Source: Vombatus ursinus
Taxonomy: Eukaryota > Chordata > Mammalia > Diprotodontia > Vombatidae
Length of the DNA: 64,000 nt
Direction of reading: 5' to 3'
NCBI RefSeq assembly: GCF_900497805.2
Contig: NW_020954713.1
Span: 6,732,180 to 6,796,179, forward strand
The first letter of the stretch is position 1, and each line of letters begins with the position of its first letter. Of the stretch, positions 10,905-22,184 are shown in pieces. The notes beneath the pieces were generated by a model, which saw only the letters and a list, made by a program, of their open reading frames with translations, searched no databases and had not been told where the DNA came from. The position numbers and the translations under genes were made by a program.

Positions 10905-11515
10905 GGCAGCTGGGTGGTGCAGAGGATAGAGCCCTGAGCCTGAAGTCAATGAGACCTAAATTCAGATTCCATATCAGACACTTAATAGCTGTGTGACCAT
11001 GGGCAAGTCTGTCTGCCTCAGTTTACTCAACCATAAAATGGAGTTAATAATAGCACCTACCTCCCAGGGTTGTCTAGGACAGCTAGCTGAACAGTGGATA
11101 GAGTGCCGTGCTTCAAGTCAAGAGGATGTGAGTTCAAATCCAGCCTCAGATCCAGCTATTGTCTGGGGCAACCAGGGGTAGAGAGGTGGCACAGTGGATA
11201 GAGTGTCAGGCCTGGAGTAGGGAAGACCTGAGTTCAAATCCAGCCTCAGACACTTACCAGCTATGTGACCCTAGGCAAGTCATTTAATCCCATTTGTCTC
11301 AATTTCCTCATCTGTAAAATGTGGAGAAGGAAATGGCAAACCACTCCAGTTTCTTTGCCAAGCAAACCCCAAAATAGGGTCATAAAGAGTTGGTCACAAC
11401 TGAAGGACCAAACAATAACCCAAGGTTGTCATGAGGATCAAATGAGATAATATTTATAAAGCCTCAGCACAGTGCCTGGTGCATAGTAGGTGCTTAATAA
11501 ATGTGTATTCCTTTC
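10905..11515 (+). mobile_element. Three tandem sense SINEs sharing one MIR-like tail
   Basis: SINE heads start near 10905 (GGAGGCAGCTGGGTGGTGCA), 11078 (GACAGCTAGCTGAACAGTGG) and 11176 (TAGAGAGGTGGCACAGTGGA). The third runs into the long 3' part (GGAGAAGGAAATGGCAAACC, GGTCATAAAGAGTTGGTCAC, AACAATAA) and the first element's tail (TTGTCATGAGGATCAAATGA, AGTAGGTGCTTAATAAATG) resumes at about 11425. This is insertion of SINEs into a SINE. Confidence 0.85.
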
Positions 11516-11944
11516 CCTTTAGTTTCCTTTTTAATTGAAGAATTGGACTTCACAATCTCTTAGGAAAGAAGGAATTTGGGGAAACATAAGGTCATGAAAC
11601 TAGAGCTGACTGGAAGGGATTGTAGAAAACATTTACCCCAACCCTCTCATTTTTTGCTCTCCTTTATTTTAAATATTTTATTTTTTTATTACCAAAAACC
11701 TATTTTCTCTCCCTCCCACCTCCTTCCTGTCAAAAAAAAAAGGCCTTGTGACAACTATTCATAGTGAAGCAAAACAAATCTCTGCATTGTCTATACCAAA
11801 AACGTCTCTGTCCTTCACTTCTCTGTAAGAAGGTGGGTAGTATGCTTCATCATCAGTTGTTTGGAAATGAGACTGGTCATTACATCCAACCACTACCCCC
11901 TATTTTGCAGATGAGGAAACTGAGGCCAAGAAGTTTAAGTGATT

Positions 11945-12300
11945 TGTCTAAAAGGGAAAGGGAAGGGAACATTTACATAGCACCTACTATGTTCCAGGCA
12001 CTGGCGAAGTAATTTTACAAATAGGAATTCATCTAATCCTCACAACAACTCCAGGAAGTAGGTGCTAATATTATCCCCATTTTACAGATGAGGAAACTGA
12101 GGCAAACAGGGGTAAGTGACTTGTCCAGGGTCACATGGCTAGTAAGTGTCTGAGGCAGGACTTGAACTCAGGACTTCCTGACTCCAGGCCTGGTGCTCTA
12201 CCCCTTCCTCCACCAGCTGCCTCTTGGTCACACAAGTAGTGAGGAGCCAAAGTGGGATTTGAACCCATGCCCTCTGACAGCAGAGTCAGTATTTTTTGGA
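11945..12300 (-). mobile_element. MIR/THER1-type SINE, antisense, plus adjoining MIR piece
   Basis: GGAACATTTACATAGCACCT, ACTATGTTCCAGGCACTGG, ACAGATGAGGAAACTGAGGC, GGGTCACATGGCTAGTAAG, then GTGGGATTTGAACCCATGCC from a second copy. Confidence 0.8.
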
Positions 12301-12499
12301 AGATTCTTGAATGGGGTTAAGCAAAGGGTAAGCTTTCACATCTGGCTCTGTTATTTTTTGGATCTCAGAGTTTAAAAAAATATTAAGTGTGATGTTTGAA
12401 TCACATCCGTTCTCTTCTCCCAGCACCCTGGCCCAGGCTCTCATTACCACCTGCCTGAGTGAGCAGAATGGCCTCCTCACGATCCCTCCCGATTGCACT

Positions 12500-12690
12500 C
12501 TCATTGACTCTCAGAGCTCACAGGGACCTCAGCGGCCATCTAGCTCAACCTATTGGACAAATGGTCATCCAGTGTTCACCTGAGACCTCCAGTGAGAGGG
12601 AACCCAATGTCTCCCCAAGCAACTCACTCCGCTTTTGAAGAGCTCTCACTCTGCCTCAGCCCATCCTTCATATAACTGCTGAAATAAAAT
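12500..12690 (-). mobile_element. CR1/L3-like LINE fragment, antisense
   Basis: CAGGGACCTCAGCGGCCATC, TAGCTCAACC, TGAGACCTCCAGTGAGAGGG, TGAAGAGCTCTCACTCTGCC: the antisense 3' region seen in several other copies here (14030, 49800, 56405, 62195, 62770). Confidence 0.65.
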
Positions 12691-12796
12691 ACTCTTCCTC
12701 CTTCAGAGATCTACTTGTACCATTCCTTTACTCAACAATCATCAGGGGCTCACTATTGCAAAGACTGTTTCATAGTTTAGCACCAGACCACTCTAT

Positions 12797-13209
12797 TCTC
12801 CTCCTCCTCCTCTTTCTTCTTCTTCTTCTTCTTCTTCTTCTTCTTTCTTCTTCTTCTTCTTCTTCTTCTTCTTCTTCTTTCTTCTTCTTCTTCTTCTTCT
12901 TCTTCTTCTTCTCCTTCTCCTCCTTCTCCTTCTCCTTCTCCTTCTTCTTCTTCTGCTCCTCCTTCTTCTTCTCCTCCTCCTCCTCCTCCTCTTTCTTCTT
13001 CTTCTTCTTCTTCTTCTTCTTCTCCTTCTTCTTCTTCTTCTTCTTCTTCTNNNNNNNNNNNNNNNNNNNNNNNNNNNNNNNNNNNNNNNNNNNNNNNNNN
13101 NNNNNNNNNNNNNNNNNNNNNNNNNNNNNNNNNNNNNNNNNNNNNNNNNNCTTCTTCTTCTTCTTCTTCTTCTTCTTCTTCTTCTTCTTCTTCTTCTTCT
13201 TCTTCTTCC
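12797..13209. repeat. (TTC)n / (GAA)n tract with internal assembly gap
   Basis: Almost pure pyrimidine strand made of TTC triplets with CTCCTC and TTTC interruptions, split by 100 N at 13051-13150. In ADGRD1 transcript orientation it is (GAA)n. The true length is unknown because of the gap. The long open frames of poly-Ser/Phe, poly-Lys/Glu and poly-Arg here are artefacts. Confidence 0.97.
13051..13150. other. Assembly gap (100 N)
   Basis: Run of exactly 100 N within the TTC tract, probably a gap of unknown size. Confidence 0.98.
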
Positions 13210-14029
13210 TAATAAGCCACAAATATTTCCCAAATTCCCTTTTTTCCAGCAATGGGAAGCTATTGAATATTTCAGAGCTGAGGTGTCAAGGCCTTACTGC
13301 CAGTACAGCTTAGGAAGATGAAAAGAGTCATAGATGAGTGGGAGGAGTGGGAGGTGATGCTTGTACATAGGCATTACCCCCAAGCCACAGTGCTCTGGGC
13401 ATATGAATTTAGGGATAGTTCCAGATCTGTTTTCTATGAAGTTGATCTTTCCGGATCTGACCCTGGCTCCATTTTGTAGTAGGGTTTGTTGTATCTTCCT
13501 TATTGGAAACATGCCCTTCAGCACTGGGTCATCCTGAGTTTTTCTAGCATGGCTTGACTTCAGCTTTACTCCAGCTGTTCTGAAACAAGGAGAGAACTGG
13601 AGCTGGGGGAGCATTTTGTCATGAGAAAATACTAGTGTCAGGGGGCAGAAGAGATTTGGGTTCTAGCTCTAGCTCTGTCTCTATCTCTTTGTGTGGTTTT
13701 AAGCTTATCACAGAACACCATTCTCTTTCCAGCCCCAGTCCATATTACTTTCCTCAAAAATTCAACAGAAGTCATCCCTTGATCATATTTGGCCATCTCC
13801 CACCTCTTTGCCTTTGATCACACTGTTCCCAGTGTCTCTGATGCCTTCCCTCTTCTTTTTTGGTCTATTAAGTTGCTACCTATATTTAAAATACATTTCA
13901 AGTGCTCCCTCCCCCATGAAGCCTCCCCAGATAACCCTTGTCAGTAACAGAGTTCTCAGTAAGACCTCACATAGCACTTTGCTTGAACCTCTTTAAATCT
14001 CTTGCTATAGATTGGGGGGAGAAAAAAGA

Positions 14030-14640
14030 AAGGTTTAGAACTACGATTTCAAGATTGCAGGGAACTTCCTTCATGAAAACATTCTTCATTAATGCAGATC
14101 AGAAACTCACCTATAACTCTGAGTCTGAGGCCCTGGAAGGTCAAGGGACTTGCCCATGGTCCTACAGCCAGTATGTCAAAGAATTTGAGTTTGATGAGAC
14201 CTCAACCCATATATGAAGGAATCTTTCCTCTAACATACTCAGTAAGTGGTTCCCCAGCCCTGCTTGAAGACCTCCAAGGAGGGAGCACCCACCACCTTTC
14301 AAAGTAAAGAATTCCACTTCCAAACACCTCCCATTATTAGGAAGATCATCTAGATTTTGATTGATTACTCTCTGTAACTTCCATCTCTTCCTCCTTGCTC
14401 GGTCCTCTGGGGCCAAGCAGAATACAATAACCTTTTGATATTTAAAGACAACCATACTGTCTCCCCTAAGTCTTCTCCAGCCTAAACTTCCTCAGTTCTT
14501 TCAATTGATTCTCACATGTCATGAATTCAAAGACTTTCACCAACTTGGGCACTCTCCTCTGGATACCGTCCAGCTTACTCACGCTCTTCTTAAACTGTGT
14601 GGTTCAGAACTGAACACAATACCCTAGACAAGGCCTAATG
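14030..14640 (-). mobile_element. CR1/L3-like LINE fragment, antisense
   Basis: CTTGAAGACCTCCAAGGAGG, CCACTTCCAAACACCTCCCA, TTAGGAAGATCATCTAGAT, CTCTGGGGCCAAGCAGAATA, GTCTTCTCCAGCCTAAACTT, CTCCTCTGGATACCGTCCAG, GTTCAGAACTGAACACAATA. Frames in it (13938-14455) are non-coding. Confidence 0.7.
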
Positions 14641-14734
14641 AGAATAATCAATACACATTTATTAAGGGCCTACTATGTGCAAAGTGTGCTGAACAAATTA
14701 TAGGACTTGAACCCAAGGTTCCTGACTCTTTCTA

Positions 14735-14995
14735 CTCAAAGTCATTTTTCATTCCTGTCCTACTCTTCATGACCCCATTTGAGGTTTTCTTGGCAAAGAT
14801 ACTGGAGTGATTTGCCATTTCCTTCTCCAGCTCATTTTACAGATGAGGAAACTGAGGCAAACAGGATTAAGTGACTTGCCCAGGGTCACACAGCTAGTAA
14901 ATATCTGAGGTTGGATTTGAACTCATGAAGTGGAGTCTTCCTACTTCCAAGGTCAGAGCTCTATTCACTTCAACATGTGGCTGCCCACCATTCAC
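14735..14995 (-). mobile_element. Long marsupial SINE, antisense
   Basis: GACCCCATTTGAGGTTTTCT, GATACTGGAGTGATTTGCCA, GGGTCACACAGCTAGTAAAT, AGCTCTATTCACTTCAAC. Confidence 0.88.
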
Positions 14996-15039
14996 TATAC
15001 CACACTATCTCTCTTTTATGTACATTTATAGGACTTTTA

Positions 15040-15200
15040 AAGTCCTATGTGTTTGTGCCTTATTCTCTTGCTAGGCTGTGAACTCCATAAAAGCAGGGAC
15101 TGTGTCTTATCTGAACTCCACGGCTCCCTCATCCCCCAGCAGAGTCCTCTGTATGAGACAGGCACTGATAATATTTACTGAATGTTTGCTTAATCGCTGA
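15040..15200 (+). mobile_element. L2 LINE 3' end
   Basis: GGCTGTGAACTCCATAAAAG, CAGGGACTGTGTCTTATCTG, ATACTTACTGAATG-like end (ATATTTACTGAATGTTTGC). Confidence 0.65.
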
Positions 15201-15564
15201 CACATAGAATCTTTATTCTCAGTTTGGGCTGTTCTGAGGAATTCTGCACATAGAGATCTTCAAGGCTTGGCTCCACCCAAAGCAAACTCATAATCTGTTC
15301 AGCAGCCCCCCTCTCCCTCCCTACCCCTCCTTGTGTCCCACCCACTAAATCACATTGAATCTGTAATAAGGAATTTTAGATCAAAGCCAAAAGGCAAACC
15401 CATGAATGCAGTTGGACTGATCTCATTCTTTGCTGGTGTTGGCTTTGTCTTTTTTTTTTTTCAAGTAACTGACCTAGATTAGTTTCCAAAATGATGATAT
15501 GTAAGAGGTTTCTCTGTTTTCAATAGTCTAAAGACTGTGGGTAGTTAGCATATAGAATAATATA

Positions 15565-15745
15565 AAAGGAGGCTGAGATTGAAGGCACACTGGAGTTGGA
15601 GTCAGAAAGGAATCTTGCCTTGGATATTTAGTAACCGTGTGACTCTAGCAAAGTCACTCAGCCTCAGTTTGCTCATCTGTAGAATGGGGGTTGTACCGAA
15701 TAGCCTCTAGGGCTCATTCTAGCTCTAAATCTATGATCCTATACA
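15565..15745 (+). mobile_element. MIR-type SINE
   Basis: ACTGGAGTTGGAGTCAGAAA, CTCAGCCTCAGTTTGCTCAT, TCATTCTAGCTCTAAATCTA. Confidence 0.75.
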
Positions 15746-16240
15746 TATGCTGAGTAGGAAGGAAAGACAGAGGGTTAGGTGAGCTTATGATTGAAATAAT
15801 TTTCTCCTAGGTTTCAACGCAGAGGTATCCCTTTTGGAAGGTGCTCTGATTCACAAGCTCTTGAAATACGCGGCAGGGTGGAGTTCATAATTGATCTTTG
15901 CCACATTTCAGAAATAGGGCCAAGGTTCTGAGTAGGTTAAATACGTAGGAGCTCTCAGATATTTCAAGATACCCTGGGGAGGGGAAAAAAAACCTACCCC
16001 ACCATTAGCCTATGGCAGCCCTGGAAATTCCACCACTAGAGATTTGTTCCTTTGGCTAAAAGCCAAAGAGTTCCCAAAGTTAAATTAGATATTTTCTGGC
16101 CTTGTTGTGTACTAATCTTTTATCAGCCATGAACAATTTAACTGCATAAGTTTTATCAGAGGAATATGGATTTAGAGAATCAGTAGAATGTAAGCTTTTA
16201 GAGGGTAAGCATTTCTTTTTATTTCCTGTATCTCCAGCAC
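15746..16240. other. Intronic sequence without recognised features
   Basis: No repeat or exon recognised; moderately GC-balanced unique sequence. Confidence 0.4.
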
Positions 16241-16249
16241 ATAGTAGGC

Positions 16250-16465
16250 ACTCTAGATGACAGAGTCATAGCTACAGCAATGGAAGGGACTTTAGAAGTC
16301 ATCTAGGCCAAGCACTCATTTTAAAGAAAAGGAATCTGTGGCCCAAGGAAGCTAAGGGCCTATACCAAGAGCTCAGGTATAGGTAGCAACCTCAAAGGTG
16401 AAATTTTCACCCAAGTGCTTTGATACCAGAGTCAATGTTCTTTCCAATGAACTACATTGCTTCCA
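16250..16465 (-). mobile_element. MIR relic, antisense
   Basis: GGAAGGGACTTTAGAAGTCA, CTGTGGCCCAAGGAAGC, CCAGAGTCAATGTTCTTTCC. Confidence 0.65.
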
Positions 16466-16561
16466 TGATGCTTGTTGAATTGCAAATTAAAAGAACTTGG
16501 AGGGGGGGCATCAAGCCAGCCTCCTCATTTTTTTTTTCAGAATTACTTTAGAACAAAGAGT

Positions 16562-16690
16562 CTTGGTGCAGCTAGAGGGTGCAGTGGATAGAGCGCAGGC
16601 CCTGGAATCAGGAAGACCCAAGTTTAAATACAGCCTCAGATACTTACTGTGTGACCCTGGGCAAGTCACTTAACCTCAGTTGTGTGAGGT
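16562..16690 (+). mobile_element. Marsupial tRNA-derived SINE
   Basis: TGGTGCAGCTAGAGGGTGCA, AGCGCAGGCCCTGGAATCAG, CCTGGGCAAGTCACTTAACC. Confidence 0.85.
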
Positions 16691-17074
16691 CTTGCAAAAG
16701 ACCCAGGTGTAAATAGCAAAGGTAAAGTCTGAGCCCCAGGAACCAACAGTTTCTCCTTTACTCCACACTGTCTTTCCATGAGGCTGTTTTTCTACTAATG
16801 CTTAACTTGAGAGAAGAGGGTTGAAGGACTCAGAGTAACTTCTGGTCATAGGAAAAATCCAAGGGGAATGCCACGCTGAGGGGCCAGCATGGAGGAAGAG
16901 GTCAACGATATGCTCCATGTATTTTGCAACTTCTCCATGGCCCAGCCTTCCTCAGGGTTCTGCCACCTTCTCTTGGGGAGACAGGAGGGAGTCATGAAAA
17001 GAACACTGAATCTGGAGCCAGAAGAACTACATTCAAATCTTTGGTTGGTCATTTAAGAGCTGGGGACCTTCAGC

Positions 17075-17660
17075 AAGTCTCCCCTTTGGAGTCAAGCTCA
17101 GACCACCTGGGATCATGCCAAGGCTCCCCAAGGGGCCGCCACCCCAATTTTGCAGACCAATCAAACAGAAGAGAGGCCACCAGTCTATGGTAATGGTAAT
17201 AGTGATGTGAATATATTTGTGAAATCATTTAAAATATGACTGGAAACAACTTTTCCACCTAGGAAGTTTGGCCTGTTTCCAAGATGATGCCTCTCATCCG
17301 CAGAAGTTGATTTCTAAGACATCCATCTCTCCACGGGACCCATTGAGCACTGAATCTTTGGATGCTCTTGTTGAGATGACGTTGGCTCCATGAGGTTTGC
17401 ATCCTATGACTCTGCTCGCTGGAAGAATGAACCCTCTCCTCTTTTTGCACAATCCACAGTTACAGTTCCTCCACATTCCTCTTGACATCTGCTGTGACTT
17501 ACGGGGTCCTTTCCCACCCCTCCTCAGCAGATGTGCTTAGCAAAGGCAGCATCGTGTGATGAGAACCCAGGCTGAGTGTATTCACAGCTCCACCTGCCAA
17601 ATGGCTGTGTCTCCATCAGACAGAGCAGAAGTTTGGCCAAATTCGTGAGAATCTTGAGGC
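17075..17660. other. Intronic sequence without recognised features
   Basis: Unique-looking sequence. Frames at 17259-17488 (minus) and 16924-17193 (plus) have no recognisable domain and no splice-bounded ADGRD1-like piece. Confidence 0.45.
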
Positions 17661-17944
17661 CTTCGTGGAAATTACGGAATCACTGACCTAGAGCTGGGCA
17701 TGACCTCAAAGGCCATCTAGTCCAATCCCCTTGTTTTGCAAATAAATAAACTGTGGCTCACTTACCAAGCCTCCCTGCTCCCCGTTCCATGGTACCACCT
17801 TCAAAAAGGTCACATTCAGTCTTACCCAAGGTGTTCTTTTCTGATGTCACAGGTCAGATTATCATGGTTAAGACTTGTCTACATGTAGTCTCATGCTATC
17901 TGCTTACAATGCTGACAGCTCTTTCCCCCACTCATCCCCATTCA

Positions 17945-18585
17945 TAGAACCATAGCCTTTCAAAGTTAGGGGGAACCTCTGGGGCCATCTTCATGAACCA
18001 TACTTGGGCATGAGTCCCCTCTACTATATCCTTGGCATGTGGTTGTCTAGCATTGTTGACAATCTCTAACAAGGGGGAGGCCACTATCCCCTCGAAGCAA
18101 CTCATGTAGCTTTTGGATAGCTCTAGCATTAGGACATCTAGATGGTGCAATGGATAGAGTGCTGGGTCTGGAGTATGAAAGATCTGAGTTCAAATCCAGC
18201 CTTAGACAGTTCCTAACTGTGTGACCCTAAGCAAGTCACTTAACCCTGTTGGCCTCAGTTTCCTCATCTGTAAAATGACCTGGAGAAGGAAATGGCAAAC
18301 CACTGCAGTCTCTTTGCCAAGAAAACCCCAAATAGGGTCACAAAGAGCCAGACATGACCGAACAACAACAAAAGTTGTTAGTAAGTATTCCTGACATGAG
18401 TCAAAAATTTGACTCTCTTAAAATTCTCCCCATTGCTTCTAGTTCTACCCCCTAGAGCCAAGTAGAACAAATCTAATCCCTCTTCTCCACAATGGCCCTT
18501 AAAATACTCAAAAACAGATATGATTCCCCTTCCTCAAGTCTTCTCTGATCTAGGATTACCACCTAGGTTCCTTCAACCAAGCCTC
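17945..18585 (-). mobile_element. CR1/L3-like LINE fragment, antisense, split by a SINE
   Basis: Left half 17945-18131 (CCACTATCCCCTCGAAGCAA, TTGGATAGCTCTAGCATTAG), right half 18373-18585 (GTTAGTAAGTATTCCTGACA, TAGAGCCAAGTAGAACAAAT, CAAATCTAATCCCTCTTCT). The two halves join in the order of intact copies once the SINE between them is set aside. Confidence 0.72.
18132..18372 (+). mobile_element. Long marsupial SINE inserted in the CR1-like fragment
   Basis: ACATCTAGATGGTGCAATGG, GCTGGGTCTGGAGTATGAAA, CTGGAGAAGGAAATGGCAAA, AATAGGGTCACAAAGAGCCA, tail GACCGAACAACAACAAAA. Flanking sequences CATTAGGA and TGTTAGTA may be a decayed target duplication. Confidence 0.85.
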
Positions 18586-18589
18586 ACAC

Positions 18590-18985
18590 TGCCTACCTTG
18601 TAGTTCCTCAGTCAAGACCCTCCATCTGCTAACTCCTGCATGGCCATTGGCCATCCTCCATGCTGGAATATTCTCCCTCCTCATCTCCATCCCCTGCCTT
18701 CTCTGGCTTCTTTTAAGTCCCATCCAAAATCTCACCTCTTACAAGAAACTTTTCTTGATTCTCCTTAATGTTACTGCCATCCCTCTTTAATTATCTCCAA
18801 TCTATCCTATACATATCCTGTGGCCCAAAGCCCTGTGTGTAATTGTTTGCATTTTGTTCCCCCTCTTTAGACTGTGAGTTCCTGAGAGCCAAGACTGTTT
18901 CTTTGCCTTCTTTTGTAAACCCAGCACTTAGCCCAGGACTTGGCTCTTAGTAGGTGTTTAATAAATGCACATTAGTTAACTGACT
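18590..18985 (+). mobile_element. L2 LINE 3' region
   Basis: CATGCTGGAATATTCTCCCT, CCTCATCTCCATCCCCTGCC, AATCTCACCTCTTACAAGAA, GACTGTGAGTTCCTGAGAGC, TAGGTGTTTAATAAATGCAC: relic of the last part of ORF2 and 3' UTR, ordered as in L2. Confidence 0.75.
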
Positions 18986-19014
18986 CACACAGCATGATTC
19001 CTCCTGCTTATATT

Positions 19015-19500
19015 CCATTAGGTTCTATTAAATTTCAACAAACACATCCCCTAAGCATCTATGTATAAGGTACTCTCACAGGCATCAGGGACAGAGGTAC
19101 AAATACAAATACAACACAGCCCCTGCCCTAGCAAAGTGCCTCCCAAATGATAGGGCTTAGTAAGTCCTACTTGATGAATTGGGTAGCCTGGCCTGACTGA
19201 TTCTCAAAGAGCTTATATTCTACTAAGGGGATTCAATAAGGACATAGGTAAGCAAAAACTGTGTGAAATGTACTTAAAGTGTTTTTGTTGTAGCTGGTAG
19301 AATACTTAACACTGGGTGAATCCTGTAGAACATAAAGAACTGATCCAAGGCTTCAAGGGGTATCAGAAGGTAGAGAGGAGGAGGAGGAAGGACATTCCAG
19401 GCATGGGGGACACATGCAAAAGTTACAGAGGCGGGAGATCGAATGTCATATACCTCAAGCGGGCCAATTTGGCTAGAATTGGAAGAGTGGGAGGTAGGTA
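19015..19500 (-). mobile_element. L2 LINE 3' region, antisense
   Basis: AAGCATCTATGTATAAGGTA, ATCAGGGACAGAGGTACAAA, GAGCTTATATTCTACTAAGG, GACATTCCAGGCATGGGGGA. Frames in it on both strands are chance. Confidence 0.65.
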
Positions 19501-20530
19501 ATGGGAAATCAGACTGATTTCCCATTTCACATTTCTGAAATACTCAAACCATCGCCAATGCCTTAGCGTTAAGCCAAAAGCAGAGCTGTCTTTGCTCTGC
19601 CTGAAACTCCATATGGTCATTTTTAGATTGTGTTAACTCATCTCCCCATGGTGTCCAAGTTCTCCCACCCCCAGATGATACACTTGGTGTCAGCAGGCTT
19701 CTGTGAATTGTGTGCACTCTTCGCTGCTTTCCCATTCTTCTTTATGGTGTTAAAAAAAATTGGATTCCAGTGAACTGCCTGGCTTCCTAGGTCCTGTTCT
19801 GTGCTCCGTCTTTCCATCAGGCAATTATTATTCTCCCTTCCCATCCCAGTGATCATAGCTGAAGCTGGGCACCGCTGGGAAATGGGTTTCCCTCATCAGA
19901 AGCTGGGGCAAACAGCTATTTTCTTCTCTTGACTAGGCTATGTTCAACCTCAAAATCCCCAGGGGAAGGTTTCCACTGCCTTTAAAAAGAGCCCCTCCCT
20001 CCTTTTATATACTCTAGATTACAGGCTTGCAATGTTTGAATTCTGTTCTATAATTTCCTTAAGAGCCACTAAAAATGCCCAACTTTGTGCTCTGACAAAC
20101 TTTTCCAAGGACAGCCTTCTGCCACAAAGAAGGCATTCTTGCTTCCCTCTAAGCAATTCTGACATTTCAAGAGATTTCACACTCCTGGAGGCTGAGCAAT
20201 TCAATGCAATCCAGTATTAATAAATTAATCACTTTGTATTAATTAATAAAAATAATAACTATGAAGCACCTACTATAGGCTAGAGATACAAAACCCAACC
20301 TGCCCTAAGCCAAATTATTAACCTATTAATTGTCAGAAATGACAAATTCCCACAGCCCTCTCTCAAGCAAGAGGACTCCTTCAGTTCAGAGGCAATGCTT
20401 CTAAACCACATCCTGATGAAAAAGCTGTAATGGCTGCATTTTACCTTTTATACTTTCCTCACCTGTTTTACATCCTTTCAAAATTATCAGGAATAGTTGG
20501 GCTTCCTCCTATTTCTTTGGCTTATATTCT
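19501..20530. other. Intronic sequence, mostly unique
   Basis: No exon or clear repeat. A short A/T-rich stretch at 20213-20280 carries a MIR/L2-like AAGCACCTACTATAGGC. Frames at 19544-19856 and 20019-20220 have no recognisable family. Confidence 0.45.
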
Positions 20531-20534
20531 GAAT

Positions 20535-20730
20535 TACAGATTTAGAGCTAAGAGGAACCTTAGATATCAGCTAGTCTAACCCTTCATGTTACAGAGGAGG
20601 AAACATGAGGCCCAGAGAGGTGACTTGCACAAGGCTTCCCAGAAAGCAAGTGGCAGACTGGAATTTGAGCCCATGTCCTCTGATGAAATCCCATGCTTTC
20701 ACTATGACTCCAGGGTAGGGCTGCATAATT
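20535..20730 (-). mobile_element. MIR relic, antisense
   Basis: AGAGCTAAGAGGAACCTTAG, GAGGAAACATGAGGCCCAGA, AGCAAGTGGCAGACTGG, GAGCCCATGTCCTCTGATG. Confidence 0.72.
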
Positions 20731-20769
20731 ATAATGTCCCAGAGAAAAGTTGAGAAAATACTTCCTTTT

Positions 20770-20992
20770 TCTTAAGAAGTGGAGGACTGTGGGTGTGGAA
20801 TATTGCCTTTACTGATAAATGTGGTTGTTGCGTTGGTTGATTTTGTTAAGTTGTATAATTCTATTTTTTTCAATTTTATTACAGAGCATGGTTCACTGGG
20901 TAGGAGAAGGGAAAGGATATCTTCAAAAATGAATGTGATGTAAAAAGAAAAAGTGTAAATAAAAATAAGATTTTTTTTTAAAAAAGGCATTG
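20770..20992 (+). mobile_element. Unclassified LINE-3'-end-like family X, copy 1
   Basis: GAAGTGGAGGACTGTGGGTG, GTTGGTTGATTTTGTTAAGT, GGTTCACTGGGTAGGAGAAG, GAATGTGATGTAAAAAGAAA, AATAAAAATAAGA tail. Resembles a LINE 3' UTR; four more copies are in the window. Confidence 0.6.
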
Positions 20993-21011
20993 GGCTTAGT
21001 ATAAACATTTC

Positions 21012-21125
21012 ATTAATCAATAAACATTAAGCACCTACTATGTGCCAGGAACTCTACTAAGCACTGGGGATAAAGAAGGAGACAAAAGAAAGTCCCAACC
21101 TATGATGAGTTTACAATCCAAATTG
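21012..21125 (-). mobile_element. L2 LINE 3' end, antisense
   Basis: AATAAACATTAAGCACCTAC, ATGTGCCAGGAACTCTACTA, ATGATGAGTTTACAATCC. Confidence 0.75.
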
Positions 21126-21136
21126 CTAACAGGTAA

Positions 21137-21570
21137 AAAAAAGTGGGTGCCCCTCAATTGGGGAATGCCTGAATAGGCTGTGGCAAATGAATGGGGTGAG
21201 ATACAATGATGTCATTAGAAAGGATGACTATAAGGAGTTCAGAGAAACATGGGAAGACTTTTAGGAACAGACACTGAGAGAAATAGAAAGAAGTTGAGAA
21301 AGTGACATACAATGACTCCAATCATGTAAGCGAGAAGAACGCTAAGGATGCTGAACTCTGAGTAACCAGCATGACCAGTTTTGGAATTAGAGACCATGTA
21401 ATGAAACATGGCACCCTCCTTAAGCAGAGTTGGCACCCCATAGGGGCAGAGTATTGCCAACAATGCCATCCATGTTTGTTGTATTGGTTTTCGTTTAACT
21501 ATTCATCTCAAAGTGAGATGTATTTATCATTCTTTTTGGTGAGCAGTTTGGATTAAATGCTAAATAAAGT
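21137..21570 (+). mobile_element. L1 LINE 3' UTR fragment, marsupial type
   Basis: TGCCCCTCAATTGGGGAATG, CCTGAATAGGCTGTGGCAAA, GGAGTTCAGAGAAACATGGG: the same kind of segment as eutherian L1 3' UTRs that read GGATAAACAAAATGTGGTAT. The 3' part is decayed. Assignment from resemblance only. Confidence 0.6.
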
Positions 21571-21815
21571 AATAACAATTACCATTTTAAATAGTGCTTT
21601 AGGATTTTCAAAGTACTATATAAATATGATCTCATTTTATCTTCTCAACAACTTTGGGAAATAGGTTCTGTTAGGATTCCCATTTTACAGATGAGAAAAC
21701 AAAAGCTAATAGAAGTTAAGTGACTTGCCCAGGGTCACACAGCTAATAAGAGTCTGAAGCAGGATTCAAATTCAGGTCTTCCTGACTCCAAAGCCAGAAT
21801 TCTATCCGCTTTGAT
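21570..21815 (-). mobile_element. MIR/THER1-type SINE, antisense
   Basis: TAAATAGTGCTTTAGGATTT, ACAGATGAGAAAACAAAAGC, GGGTCACACAGCTAATAAG, ATTCTATCCGCT. Confidence 0.8.
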
Positions 21816-21839
21816 AACTCATTGCCAAATTCTATTATT

Positions 21840-21958
21840 TTTTTGTTAAAAGGGAGTGTTCAACCATTGGGTAGAGGTGGGAGAGATTATCTAGAGGTAA
21901 CTGTGATGCAAGAACATATAGCATCAATAAACTTTGTGGGTTTTTTAAAAAAATAAAA
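21840..21958 (+). mobile_element. Family X, copy 2 (short)
   Basis: GTGTTCAACCATTGGGTAGA, GTAACTGTGATGCAAGAACA, ATAGCATCAATAAAC tail. Confidence 0.55.
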
Positions 21959-22184
21959 CATTCTTAGGCTATCACCTATCAAAAAATAAGCATTTATTCT
22001 GCATGTACTCTGTGCCAGGCTCTGTCATGCTAACATGTTTATTTTTTATCAAATACAAATACATGCATGCACAGACATATATATACACACATGCACCATT
22101 TTATGACATTACCAAGTAAGGTAGTAAGAAACTCTATTTTTAATGAAAATATTAAGAACAAGAGTCACAAAACTATTGAAAATG

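Noticed and set aside
12756-13313. 185-, 160- and 146-residue open frames of poly-Ser/Phe, poly-Lys/Glu and poly-Arg
   Set aside because: They are translations of the TTC/GAA repeat through an assembly gap, with no codon bias or family.
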